DNA of 40,064 bases from an uncultured Collinsella sp. (GCA_900545745.1 URAD01000015.1:1-40064); one strand, 5' to 3'; shown: positions 31,180 through 38,976, counted from the stretch's first letter. Numbers and translations are program-made. Notes: generated by a model from the letters alone, not told the origin.

Positions 31180-32346
31180 TTAAGCGGTGAAGGGGTGAAT
31201 CGTCACGCCCTTAACCACGCGGTTGACCGTGCCGGTGGGGCTCGGCGTATCGGGCGTGTTGCCCACGCGCACGGAGTTGAGCAGGCTGATAGCCTGGGCA
31301 AACATCACGAACGGCAGAGCAAGGTAGCCCTCGGGAAGTGCCTCGTAGCCCTTAAAGGTGAAGGACTCACCCTCATAGACGGTGGCACCTTCCTGCTGAA
31401 CGGCGATGGTGTGCTGAGCGATCTCGTCGCCACCGATCTCGTTGAGGATGTCGATGTCGTACTGACGGGTGTAGGCGTCGTTATTGACGAACACGAAGAC
31501 GAGCGTCTTATCGTCGACGAAGGACTTAGGTCCGTGACGATAGCCCATGGAGGTGTCGTAGGAAGTAGCGACCAGACCGTGAGCGAGCTCAAGGATCTTG
31601 AGCTGGCTCTCCTGGGCAAGGCCACCGAAGGAGCCAGAACCCAAGTAGGTCACGCGGTTGAAGTCGCCAGCCAGGTAATCGGCGATCTCGGGCTCACGGG
31701 AGATGACCTCCTCGCCCATCTTGGCAATCGTCTCGACCCACTCGGCCTTCTGCTCATCAGAGGCAGTGTCGAAAATAAGGGTAGAGAGCAGGGTCATGCA
31801 GGAATAAGAACCGGTCATGGCGAAGCCCTTGTCGTTGGCGCGCGGAATGAGCAGCGTCAGCGCGTTGGGATCATCGGCAGACTCGACGGCGAGCTTGCCC
31901 TCGGGAGCGCAGGTGATGTTGAGGAACTTGACGTTGTGGACGAGCTCCTTGGCAACGGCAACGGCGGCAAGGCTCTCGGGGCTGTTGCCAGAGCGGGCAA
32001 AGGAAACCACGAGCGTGGGATCCTCGGCGCGCAGGAAGTCACGCGGGGCGCTCACGATGTCGGTCGTGGCGATGGGCTTAAAGTCGTAGAGATCAGTGTT
32101 GCCAGCGTGACGCAGGTACGGGGCGCAGGTATCGCCAACGTAGTCGGACGTACCGGCACCGGTAAAGACAACGGACAGACGGCCCTCGCCCATAGCGCGA
32201 GCCTCGGCCAGGAAGGCCTCGATGGCCTCTTTGTTCTCGCGATAGATGTTGAGCGTATCACGCCAAAGCTCGGGCTGCTGAGCAATCTCGGCCGTGGTGA
32301 TCTGGGCGCCGAGCTCGGTGAGCTCCTCGACACTCTTCTCGAACAT
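31180..32346 (-). CDS. agaS: Galactosamine-6-phosphate deaminase/isomerase (SIS domain)
   Basis: A 388-residue protein with two SIS (sugar isomerase) domains. The first includes VVFTGAGTSDYVGD and VVSFARSGNSPESLAA; the second includes YLGSGSFGGLAQESQLKILE and the YRHGPKSF motif. This pattern and length match AgaS, which turns galactosamine 6-phosphate into tagatose 6-phosphate plus ammonia. Neighbours nagA, a GntR regulator and a mannose-family PTS complete the GalNAc pathway. GAGAGAGG precedes the ATG at 32346. Its promoter carries a -10 TATAAT and a GntR-like palindrome. AgaS-like proteins can be confused with GlmS-type isomerases, but no glutaminase domain is present. Confidence 0.9.
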   Translation of the reverse strand: MFEKSVEELTELGAQITTAEIAQQPELWRDTLNIYRENKEAIEAFLAEARAMGEGRLSVVFTGAGTSDYVGDTCAPYLRHAGNTDLYDFKPIATTDIVSAPRDFLRAEDPTLVVSFARSGNSPESLAAVAVAKELVHNVKFLNITCAPEGKLAVESADDPNALTLLIPRANDKGFAMTGSYSCMTLLSTLIFDTASDEQKAEWVETIAKMGEEVISREPEIADYLAGDFNRVTYLGSGSFGGLAQESQLKILELAHGLVATSYDTSMGYRHGPKSFVDDKTLVFVFVNNDAYTRQYDIDILNEIGGDEIAQHTIAVQQEGATVYEGESFTFKGYEALPEGYLALPFVMFAQAISLLNSVRVGNTPDTPSPTGTVNRVVKGVTIHPFTA

Positions 32347-32385
32347 TTCTAATACCTCTCTCTAGAAGTAATCCTCTGACGTGCA

Positions 32386-32421
32386 ATTATACACTTCAGT
32401 TGGTTATCTGGTAGTAACCAG
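32386..32421 (-). promoter_or_regulatory. agaS promoter with GntR operator
   Basis: A perfect -10 TATAAT (minus strand, 32386-32391) lies 40 bp before agaS. CTGGTAGTAACCAG (32408-32421), arms CTGGT / ACCAG around four bases, covers the -35 region. The same sequence, one base different, occurs at 36701-36714 before the PTS genes. HutC/DasR-type GntR proteins bind sites with a TGGT...ACCA core. Confidence 0.7.
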
Positions 32422-32460
32422 TTAAATGCAAAGAATCATCATATGGATACGATGCGAACA

Positions 32461-33192
32461 CTAGTCGCTACGCTGGTGGTAAACCTTGTATTTAAACTGA
32501 TCGGCACGAGCAACCGAGAGTGTATACTCCACAACCTCGTTTGACTCGTTATACGTAGTCCTGACCAAATCGAGCACAGGCGAGCCCTCGACAATTCCCA
32601 AAAGGTGAGCGTCGGTGGGACGGGCTATGCTCGCATAGAACTCCTCTTCGGCCACGCGAATCTTTTGCTGAAAGTCTTGCTCAATCACATCGTAAAGCGG
32701 CTTACGCTCCAGCAGCGGTCGCTTTAGGGACAGAAATTGACGAACCGGTAGATAGCTGCGTTCGACCATCATGGGCATGTTGTCGGCAGAACGAAGTCGC
32801 TTGAGCTTAAAAATGCGATCGCCGATGCGCAATCCCATATGCTCGGCCAGATTCTTATCGGCCTCCATCTCGCAAAACTCGAGAATCGTGGTCTCGGGGT
32901 CGCGACCCATCGCGCGCATCTGCTCGGTAAAGCTGTAGGACTGCATAAGATTGGTTGCCTTTGCCGAACGGTCGGTCACAAAGGTACCGCGACCGTGCTG
33001 CCGAACCACCAATCCTAAACGCTCCAGTTCCTGCAGAGCCAGGCGTACCGTAGTGCGCGAGAGACCATAGCGCTCCGATAGTTCGCGCTCGGAAGGAATC
33101 ATGTCACCGGCGCGATATTCATGGTCGATCTTTTCGGTCAGAATATCGACCAGCTGATCGTAAAGGGGCTGCTTGCGCGCTCCGATCGCCAT
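32461..33192 (-). CDS. GntR-family (HutC subfamily) regulator of the GalNAc genes
   Basis: A 243-residue GntR regulator. The winged HTH spans about residues 8-72 (YDQLVDILTEKI, IPSERELSERYGLSRTTVR, GRGTFV), and the UTRA effector domain about 90-235 (VERSYLPVRQF, VLDLVRTTYNES). HutC-type members near nagA and agaS sense amino-sugar phosphates. GGGAGG precedes the ATG at 33192. It lies between the PTS genes and agaS, with a terminator upstream separating it from the PTS operon. The two near-identical TGGT...ACCA palindromes at agaS and the PTS are its likely targets. Confidence 0.9.
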   Translation of the reverse strand: MAIGARKQPLYDQLVDILTEKIDHEYRAGDMIPSERELSERYGLSRTTVRLALQELERLGLVVRQHGRGTFVTDRSAKATNLMQSYSFTEQMRAMGRDPETTILEFCEMEADKNLAEHMGLRIGDRIFKLKRLRSADNMPMMVERSYLPVRQFLSLKRPLLERKPLYDVIEQDFQQKIRVAEEEFYASIARPTDAHLLGIVEGSPVLDLVRTTYNESNEVVEYTLSVARADQFKYKVYHQRSD

Positions 33193-33277
33193 CCTATCCT
33201 CCCTTTTGCTCGAATTCGGCTAACTACCTAGGGTGTTAAGCATTATCAGTCTGCAACACCCGAATCATCAAGAAAAC

Positions 33278-33311
33278 AAAAGCCGCGCGCTCTTTCGAGC
33301 ACGCGGCTTTT
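33278..33311 (-). terminator. Terminator of the GalNAc PTS operon
   Basis: A 15-bp stem AAAAGCCGCGCGCTC / GAGCACGCGGCTTTT with a TTTC loop and one wobble. T-tracts occur in both directions. It lies 66 bp after the EIID stop. Confidence 0.92.
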
Positions 33312-33377
33312 AACATACACATGGCTTAAGGGGTCGGGGTGTGAGCCGCGTAGGGACACACCCCTCAAGCTAGAGCC

Positions 33378-34460
33378 TTACCAGATGCTCGGCCAGAGAC
33401 CAAGCGGGCCAGCGCCCAGGATGCCAAGGACGAAGAGCAGGAGAATGCCCTTGGTCGGGGTCCAGCTGTGCTTAGCGAACATGTAGTAAAGCAGCAGCGT
33501 AAGCATAAGCGGGACGAGCTTCGGGACGATGGTGTTGAGGGTGTCGGCAACAGAGAAGTTGACCGGATCCTCGGTAACGGTGCCGTAGGTCACGGACTCC
33601 ATGCCGTTACCCAGATCGGTGACGCCGCACTCGACAGCGTTGCCGTCGGCATCGGAAGCGGTAAGGGCGTTGCCGTCCTCATCGGTCATGGCGATGGTAC
33701 CGGCCTCAGCGGTCTCGGTATCGATGCCCTCCATACCGGTGAAGTTCTCGGCCTCCTTCTCGGAGACGATCACGGTATTGGCGGAGAGGCCACGAGTGGT
33801 GCCGTTGGGAATCTGCAGGTTGATCTGGGTGCCACCCATGGTGACGACCAGGCAACCGACAACGAAGACGCCCATGATGGAAGCGGCACGCGTGAAGGCC
33901 TGCATGTTGGCAGTCAGAGCGTCAATAGCGCTGGTGCCAAGCTTGTAGGACCAGTTCATGAGCCAGAAGCGCAGAGCGAACTGGACGACGTTGAAGATCA
34001 CCAGGAAGATGATCGGTGCAGCGGCGTTGCCGTTGATGGCCATGTTAGAGGTGATGCCGGCCGTGATAGGCACAAGCGTCAGCCAGAACAGGGCGTCACC
34101 GATACCACCGAGCGGGCCCATTGCGGCGACGCGGACGGCGCGGATCGTGGGGATGTCAACCTTGTTCTGCTCGAGCGAAAGCACGATGCCCATAACAAAG
34201 GTGACAAGGAACGGGTGGGTGTTGAAGAACTCCAGGTTGTGGCTCATGGAAGCCGCGAGGTCGTTCTTGTTGGTGTGGATCTTCTCCAGACCGGGGATGA
34301 TGGAGTAAAGCCAGCCAGCGGCCTGCATGCGCTCGTAGTTGAACGATGCCTGCAGGAAGCAGGAGCGCCAAGCCATCTTGTTGAGGGTCTTCTGGTCGAG
34401 CTGCGGAGCAGGAGTGAGATCCTCGTAGTGCTCCGGGATCACATACTCATTAGATGCCAT
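33378..34460 (-). CDS. PTS mannose-family EIID component with extra acidic insert
   Basis: A 360-residue EIID, the second membrane subunit of a mannose/GalNAc-type PTS. The family core is present: KMAWRSCFLQASFNYERMQ, PFLVTFVMGIVLSLEQ, AAMGPLGGIGDALFWLTL, then TIVPKLVPLMLTLLLYYM near the end. About residues 217-302 form an acidic, hydrophilic stretch (SEKEAENFTGMEGIDTETAE) that makes it some 75 residues longer than usual for EIID (270-285). The start at 34460 has GGAGGTGA upstream and overlaps the EIIC stop by 11 bp, suggesting coupled translation. It works with EIIC to move the sugar, probably GalNAc. Confidence 0.9.
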   Translation of the reverse strand: MASNEYVIPEHYEDLTPAPQLDQKTLNKMAWRSCFLQASFNYERMQAAGWLYSIIPGLEKIHTNKNDLAASMSHNLEFFNTHPFLVTFVMGIVLSLEQNKVDIPTIRAVRVAAMGPLGGIGDALFWLTLVPITAGITSNMAINGNAAAPIIFLVIFNVVQFALRFWLMNWSYKLGTSAIDALTANMQAFTRAASIMGVFVVGCLVVTMGGTQINLQIPNGTTRGLSANTVIVSEKEAENFTGMEGIDTETAEAGTIAMTDEDGNALTASDADGNAVECGVTDLGNGMESVTYGTVTEDPVNFSVADTLNTIVPKLVPLMLTLLLYYMFAKHSWTPTKGILLLFVLGILGAGPLGLWPSIW

Positions 34461-35250
34461 CTTCGAAGTCACCTCCGTCAGAAACAGCTGCACCCTTCAG
34501 CTCGGTCTGCTGCTGGAAGTCCCAGAAAGCGATGCCGAAGCCGATGAGAGCGAGGATGAGCAGAGCAGGGGTTGCCAGCGAATCGTTGGCAACGGTGATG
34601 AGCGCGAGGCCAAAGCCCATGAGGAAGAAGCCCCACATATCGCGGTTCATCATAACCTTGAGCAGGACGGCGAAGCCGACGAAGCGCATCATGCCGCCTG
34701 CAGCGGAGAGACCGGTCTGCAGCCAAGTCGGGATGGCAGAAGCGATGGTCTGACCGATGGTAGCGCCAGCGATGAAGAACAGGGTGACGACGACAGCGAA
34801 GATCAGGCCGAGCAGAGCCATGGCGAAGTAGTTCAGGCGCTCGATGCCCTTGGTGTCCGCGTTGTGAGCCATGTTATCGGCCGTGGACATAAGCGGGGAC
34901 ATAAGCGTGAAGACCAGGGTAACGCCAAGCTGGCCAAGCAGAGCGAACGGAATGGCGAGGCCGACTGCCGCGTTGGGCTCGAGGCCCGTGGCGATAGCGA
35001 GAATGGCTGCCATGATGCCGCCGATGACGGCGTTAGGCGGCTGAGCGCCTCCGATCGGCATGTTGCCGATCGTCATGAGCTGATAGGTACCACCCACGAG
35101 AAGACCGGTGTTGAGGTCGCCAAGGATAAGACCGATGACGGCGCCGGTGACGATGGGCTGATAGAGAGACTCGAGGAAGTCAAACTGGTCGATTGCCGCG
35201 ATGAACGTGACGACGAAGACCAGAGCGATCTGGATGATCGAGTATTCCAT
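34450..35250 (-). CDS. PTS mannose-family EIIC component
   Basis: A 266-residue EIIC of the mannose/sorbose/GalNAc PTS family, very hydrophobic with several membrane helices. Family marks are FLESLYQPIVTGAVIGLILGD, GGTYQLMTIGNMPIGGAQPPN and LNYFAMALLGLIF. It forms the translocation unit with EIID. GGAGGAG lies 6 bases before the ATG at 35250. It is preceded by EIIB (90-bp gap) and overlaps EIID. The substrate cannot be read from sequence alone; the adjoining agaS and nagA favour GalNAc or galactosamine. Confidence 0.92.
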   Translation of the reverse strand: MEYSIIQIALVFVVTFIAAIDQFDFLESLYQPIVTGAVIGLILGDLNTGLLVGGTYQLMTIGNMPIGGAQPPNAVIGGIMAAILAIATGLEPNAAVGLAIPFALLGQLGVTLVFTLMSPLMSTADNMAHNADTKGIERLNYFAMALLGLIFAVVVTLFFIAGATIGQTIASAIPTWLQTGLSAAGGMMRFVGFAVLLKVMMNRDMWGFFLMGFGLALITVANDSLATPALLILALIGFGIAFWDFQQQTELKGAAVSDGGDFEDGI

Positions 35251-35340
35251 CTTGCTCCTCCTTTCAAATTGTATGTACGCACTTTGGATTTCACGTACAG
35301 AACGTCAGGGTTTCACTCCTGACAACGTGGATCACGAGGA

Positions 35341-35823
35341 TTACGAGAAGAGCTTGCTCGTGTCCTCAACAGGCGTGCTCGGAACGCGCCTGATCTCCAA
35401 CTCCACCCCCAATTCCTGCAGCTCTTTAAACGCAGCGACATCCTCGTCGTTAACTGCGACGGAGGTGGCGACTTGGCGCTTTCCTTCCGACATGTGCATG
35501 TTGCCGATGTTTACCTTCTTTATAGGCACACCGCCCTTGACGAGCGTAAGCACGTCTTCCGGTGTTTCGGCCACGATGAAGATCTTCTGGCGCGGGCTCG
35601 CCTTGCCAATGACGTCGATGGTCTTCTGCAGAGAGAAGAAACGCGTAGCGACGCCGGCGGGAGCGGCCATCTTCATGAGGTTCTGGCGCATGGTGTTGGA
35701 CGCCACGTCGTCGTTGGCGACGAGGATGAGGTTGGAGCCCAGGGTGGAGTTCCACTGGGTGGCAACCTGACCATGAACCAGTCGGTTATCGATGCGGGTA
35801 AGAAGAATGTTGGGTTCTGCCAT
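35341..35823 (-). CDS. PTS mannose-family EIIB component
   Basis: A 160-residue EIIB of the mannose/sorbose family. The phosphorylated histidine is H17 in RIDNRLVHGQVATQW. It also has NLILVANDDVA and VKGGVPIKKVNIGNMHMSEG. It passes phosphate from EIIA to the incoming sugar. AAAGGAAG precedes the ATG at 35823. It lies between the YajC-like gene and EIIC. An inactive-looking relative is at 25604-26098. Confidence 0.92.
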   Translation of the reverse strand: MAEPNILLTRIDNRLVHGQVATQWNSTLGSNLILVANDDVASNTMRQNLMKMAAPAGVATRFFSLQKTIDVIGKASPRQKIFIVAETPEDVLTLVKGGVPIKKVNIGNMHMSEGKRQVATSVAVNDEDVAAFKELQELGVELEIRRVPSTPVEDTSKLFS

Positions 35824-35859
35824 GTTGATCAGCTTCCTTTCGTTATTTGCTGACGACAG

Positions 35860-36141
35860 TTACTTGATCTCCTGAATCGCGTAACGCGAAACATCTACGA
35901 CGGCTCCGGATCGGACTTTGATCTGGACCTTCTCGCCTTCGATGCCTTTGACGGTTCCGTAGATACCGCCGGCGAAAAGAACCTCTTGACCCGGCTTGAG
36001 CTCGGTGTGCAGCTCCTTGAAGTACTTCTGCTTCTTCTTCATGTTGATTTGCGACCAGATGGTGTAAATCAAGCCCATGATGACAAGCAGGCCTAAAAGG
36101 GCGACCGAGGAGCTCAGGACGTTGGCTCCGAAATCGGCCAT
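35860..36141 (-). CDS. YajC-family small membrane protein within the PTS operon
   Basis: A 93-residue protein with one N-terminal membrane helix (about residues 10-30, SSSVALLGLLVIMGLIYTIW), a basic QINMKKKQKYF segment and the compact YajC domain LKPGQEVLFAGGIYGTVKGI. YajC normally accompanies SecDF in protein export; here it is sandwiched between PTS EIIA (1-bp overlap at 36141) and EIIB (36-bp gap). From memory, YajC-like genes sit in some streptococcal hyaluronan/amino-sugar PTS operons as well. It may help insert or stabilise the EIIC-EIID pair; this is inference. Confidence 0.85.
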   Translation of the reverse strand: MADFGANVLSSSVALLGLLVIMGLIYTIWSQINMKKKQKYFKELHTELKPGQEVLFAGGIYGTVKGIEGEKVQIKVRSGAVVDVSRYAIQEIK

Positions 36142-36584
36142 TAGATGCCGTCCTCGCCGCCGAAGATATCCTCTTCCTCGGAGCCGGCAACGGATGCGAC
36201 CGTCTGGGCGGTGACGCCCGTCTGGCCAACGGTCACGGCCTGCTCGCCAAGCTCGGCGAGCGTGGCATTGCCGCGGAGGAACAGAAGCTCAATAACCATG
36301 GGAAGGTTGGTGCCAGTCAGAACCTCGACGTTGTCGACATCCTGGGCAATCATCATCGACTGGTTGAACGGGGTGCCGCCAAGCAGGTCGGTAAAGACGA
36401 GCACGCCATCGCACTCCTCGCGCATGGCGGTAATAGCGGCGCGGAGATCCTCACCGTAGGAAGCAGCCTGGTCGCCCTCAAAAGGAACGACGGTAAAAGC
36501 GGGCTGGTCGCCGGCAACCATAGCGATAGCGCTAGCTAGGCCGGGTGCGAACTGTCCATGACCGGTAAGAATAAAGCCAACCAT
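36141..36584 (-). CDS. PTS mannose-family EIIA component
   Basis: A 147-residue EIIA of the mannose family. The phospho-histidine is H9 in ILTGHGQFAPGL; VFTDLLGGTPFNQS is the second conserved motif. It takes phosphate from HPr and gives it to EIIB. It is the first gene of the PTS operon EIIA-YajC-EIIB-EIIC-EIID, with AAGGGAA upstream of the ATG at 36584. The C-terminal 20 residues are acidic (SEEEDIFGGEDG). Confidence 0.92.
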   Translation of the reverse strand: MVGFILTGHGQFAPGLASAIAMVAGDQPAFTVVPFEGDQAASYGEDLRAAITAMREECDGVLVFTDLLGGTPFNQSMMIAQDVDNVEVLTGTNLPMVIELLFLRGNATLAELGEQAVTVGQTGVTAQTVASVAGSEEEDIFGGEDGI

Positions 36585-36700
36585 TCAAATTTCCCTTCCG
36601 AAGGTGTGTACAATCTGAGTCCGATGATTTTCGGAAGCCAGCGGGCGCTCGCCCTTAAAGCTTCTTAGAAAGCGTTCTTTGAAGACCAGTGGTTTCTAAA

Positions 36701-36714
36701 CTGGTAGTAACCAC
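36701..36714 (-). promoter_or_regulatory. GntR operator upstream of GalNAc PTS operon
   Basis: CTGGTAGTAACCAC matches the agaS operator at 13 of 14 positions. An ACCAGT...ACTGGT palindrome at about 36685-36705 overlaps it. A further pair of ACCAGTT elements lies at 36981-36997. The 650-bp stretch 36585-37235 has no convincing gene; it holds these sites, ACCG motifs and a terminator. Confidence 0.6.
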
Positions 36715-36808
36715 GTGACGTGTTGTTGTCACTATATCACCCCAGAAGAGATCGCTTTCGTTGATTCATACGGTAAAACGTTTTTGCACCGCTCACGGTG
36801 ATAAATCG

Positions 36809-36819
36809 ACCGTTTACCG
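36809..36819. promoter_or_regulatory. ACCG direct-repeat motif, GalNAc PTS upstream region
   Basis: ACCGTTTACCG, identical to the module 3 site at 17887-17897. A related CGGTAAAACG lies at 36771-36780. Confidence 0.4.
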
Positions 36820-37007
36820 GTCGTTAACACTTCTACCTGCGGTTTTGAAACCGTTTCGAAATGCTTTGGCAAAAGATCGGAACTTTTCCTGTCCCTAAAC
36901 AACGCAGGGCGGCTAAAAATAGCGTGTAGAAAAATTGCAGGTCATTGTGAAGATATGTGAATTGGTCTTTTTGACTTAATACCAGTTAGAACCAGTTTTG
37001 AGATTAT

Positions 37008-37037
37008 CGGTGAACGGTAGTTTTCGACCGTTCACCG
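37008..37037. promoter_or_regulatory. Palindromic pair of ACCG motifs
   Basis: CGGTGAACGGT (37008-37018) and ACCGTTCACCG (37027-37037) are perfect reverse complements separated by 8 bp. It is the only place where the motif appears as an inverted pair. Confidence 0.5.
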
Positions 37038-37194
37038 GTCATTTGCAATCGTTTTCAGCCGTTTTCCCAGATGAATTGAGGAAAGTTACCAGGTCCTCGG
37101 CGTTCATGCTGCCCCGTCCGTCGCGGTCTACGAGGCTAACGATATGGCACCATGGGGACACTCGTATGTCAATTCTGGCCTAACAGAGCCAATT

Positions 37195-37235
37195 AAAAAC
37201 GGGACAAGTGATGTAGCCCACTTGTCCCGTTTTTA
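37195..37235. terminator. Bidirectional terminator
   Basis: A symmetrical hairpin, CGGGACAAGT / ACTTGTCCCG, flanked by A-tract on the left and TTTTT on the right. It directly follows the small gene at 37237-37602 on the minus strand. Confidence 0.85.
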
Positions 37236-37236
37236 T

Positions 37237-37602
37237 TTATTTTCGAAGAGCATCGGCCAGCCGCAGGATTGAAACCATCGAATGATAGGCGAGCTCCACC
37301 TTTTCACCCGCAAGCAGTCGTTTTGAGCTAGCCTCATCTAGCCCCACAAGCCGAGAAAACAGCAAGCTGCTCATCATACCCTCGTCAATAGAGTCATTTA
37401 TGATTTTAAGGACGTCCGCATCATTAAGCGATGCCGAGCTGTAAGGGGCAACACGAGCGGAACTCTCAATTAACGATGAGACAAAAGGATGGAGATGCTT
37501 CGGGCATAGCCCATCAAACATCACATCCCCATTGTCATTCGAGCCGACCAGGCGCCAAGTATAATGTTCGACCCAATCATCCCCGTCATATATGGTGTCC
37601 AC
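37237..37602 (-). CDS. Small protein of unknown function
   Basis: About 121 residues, not recognised. The GTG at 37602 has GGGAGG 6 bases upstream and starts MDTIYDGDDWVEHYTW; a longer frame begins at 37629 but lacks a ribosome site. The first half is rich in Asp and aromatic residues (DGLCPKHLHPF). The second half looks helical and ends like an HTH antitoxin or regulator (FSRLVGLDEASSKRLLAGEK). It lies 14 bp after the stop of the broken secreted-protein gene, so the two are probably one unit. Low GC compared with the sugar genes. Confidence 0.6.
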   Translation of the reverse strand: MDTIYDGDDWVEHYTWRLVGSNDNGDVMFDGLCPKHLHPFVSSLIESSARVAPYSSASLNDADVLKIINDSIDEGMMSSLLFSRLVGLDEASSKRLLAGEKVELAYHSMVSILRLADALRK

Positions 37603-37616
37603 AAGCGACCTCCCGA

Positions 37617-37874
37617 CTAAACTTGCCACCTCAAAATCCCGCTACCGATATGGTCGAGCTTGACCGTTCCGCCGTCCCCCTCAAAAGTGACAAGGGGATT
37701 TACTCCAGACTGAGAATTGGCATCAACCTCCTTAGCGCTTATGAGCAGGCTGCCCGTATAAGACTGCTGAAGTTCACCTTCAGGACGGGCAGCCTCGGCT
37801 CAAGAAGGGCTGCTCAGGCAGAACAGTCCGAGCAACATCATTGCCAATAGAAGAAAACCCTTAGATCTTTTCAT
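37617..37874 (-). pseudogene. Small secreted protein gene with in-frame TGA
   Basis: From the ATG at 37874 the reading is MKRSKGFLLLAMMLLGLFCL-SSPS, then TGA (37800-37802), then in the same frame AEAARPEGELQQSYTGSLLI and on to a TAG at 37617-37619; 86 codons in all. The first part is a clear signal peptide and AEA-A would be a signal-peptidase site just after the TGA. The downstream part (ISAKEVDANSQSGVNPLVTF) is protein-like. A nonsense mutation is the simplest reading; a sequencing error or recoding is possible. Function unknown. Confidence 0.5.
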
Positions 37875-38027
37875 CTATATTCCCAACATCTCTCAATATT
37901 TGTATATTGTGACTATTTTAGATCTATATAAACAACTCGAGCCCTTAGCAAGTCAATTGCTGAAGCAGGTTATATTTCTTTTGGCTCTGTTAGACCAGAC
38001 GTTACCATCTTTGTATTTGCAACTATT

Positions 38028-38042
38028 TAACGTTTATCGTTA
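38028..38042. promoter_or_regulatory. Palindrome upstream of DUF2975/HTH pair
   Basis: TAACGTTTATCGTTA: arms TAACG / CGTTA around five bases, 50 bp before the DUF2975 start and next to AT-rich TTATATAGT. A candidate operator for the small HTH protein of the pair. Confidence 0.35.
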
Positions 38043-38091
38043 ATTATATAGTAAGATACAGGTATCAACTGAAGTAATGATTGGGGAAGCC

Positions 38092-38730
38092 ATGATTCGC
38101 AGCAATGACTTTGAACCGAATGAAACCATCAGCCGCGAACAGACAATAGTCGAACTGAGGAAGCTCGCTCGCATCTGCAAATGGGCCACGATCTGCATTA
38201 CCACCGCGCTCGCTCTGGGACTCCTCGCAGTCATTGCGATTGACCTTCTACTCATATTGCCTAGCCTCTCCCAAGGGTCGTGTCTCCAATCCGTAGAACT
38301 TCAAGGCGGCGAAGGGCCGTGCCTTGCTATCGTCGGTACCGATGCGCAGACCCCACTTATGCTCGTCGCACACGATGGTCACACTGCCATAGGGAGCCTC
38401 TTGATGACATGCCTCGCGCTCACCATCGCGATAAGCGTGCGCAGGCTTTTCTTCAACATTGAAAAGGAAGGCAGGCCCTTTGACCTTGAATGCGACCACA
38501 CACTTCGTCGAGTAGGACATTTATTCCTTATCGGCGGCGTTGCCGTGAGGCTTCTTGGTGCCGTAATCACGGGAATGATACTCTCAGGATTTGATGGCAG
38601 CTTTACGGATGCGTTCGTCGGCCAGCTATTCGAGCCCTCCATGCTCTTTGCAGGCCTGATAATTTGCCTGATTGCCAGTATCTTCCCCTACGGGTATATC
38701 CTGCAAAAACAAGATGACGAGTTGCTCTAG
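38092..38730 (+). CDS. DUF2975 family membrane protein
   Basis: About 212 residues with four predicted membrane helices (about residues 30-55, 98-116, 140-165 and 180-200). The arrangement, with SVRRLFFNIEKEGRPFD after the second helix, is typical of DUF2975 proteins, in which a cytoplasmic loop follows helix 2. The start may be the ATG at 38077 or that at 38092; the latter has GGGGAAG close by. It is followed 9 bp later by a YozG-like HTH gene, a widespread pairing. The function of the pair is unknown; it may be a membrane-tethered regulatory system. Confidence 0.8.
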   Translation: MIRSNDFEPNETISREQTIVELRKLARICKWATICITTALALGLLAVIAIDLLLILPSLSQGSCLQSVELQGGEGPCLAIVGTDAQTPLMLVAHDGHTAIGSLLMTCLALTIAISVRRLFFNIEKEGRPFDLECDHTLRRVGHLFLIGGVAVRLLGAVITGMILSGFDGSFTDAFVGQLFEPSMLFAGLIICLIASIFPYGYILQKQDDELL

Positions 38731-38739
38731 GGGGAATCC

Positions 38740-38976
38740 ATGATTATTCTGCGGCTCGACCGCATGCTTGCCGAACGCAAGATCTCATCTAAAGAGCTTG
38801 CGGAACGTGTGGGCATCTCCCAGGTCAATATGTCACGCATTAAGACGGGTAAGGTTTCTGCCATACGTTTTTCAACTCTAGACGCGATATGCCGAGCACT
38901 CGACTGCCAGCCGGGCGATGTACTGGAATATATACCTGACGATGAAGCCGATAGCCTCTTTGGGCTTAAAGAGTAA
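38740..38976 (+). CDS. Cro/CI-type HTH regulator (YozG-like)
   Basis: A 78-residue single-domain XRE HTH protein: MIILRLDRMLAERKISSKEL, RVGISQVNMSRIKTGK and FSTLDAICRALDCQPGDVLE are the classic YozG-like pattern. The C-terminal tail is acidic. It lies 9 bp after the DUF2975 gene, with a run of Gs (GGGGG) before the ATG at 38740. It probably regulates the two-gene unit itself. Confidence 0.9.
   Translation: MIILRLDRMLAERKISSKELAERVGISQVNMSRIKTGKVSAIRFSTLDAICRALDCQPGDVLEYIPDDEADSLFGLKE

Noticed and set aside
36998..37183. Short plus-strand frame in the GalNAc PTS upstream region
   Set aside because: No ribosome site, and it covers the palindromic ACCG motif pair; better seen as regulatory DNA.
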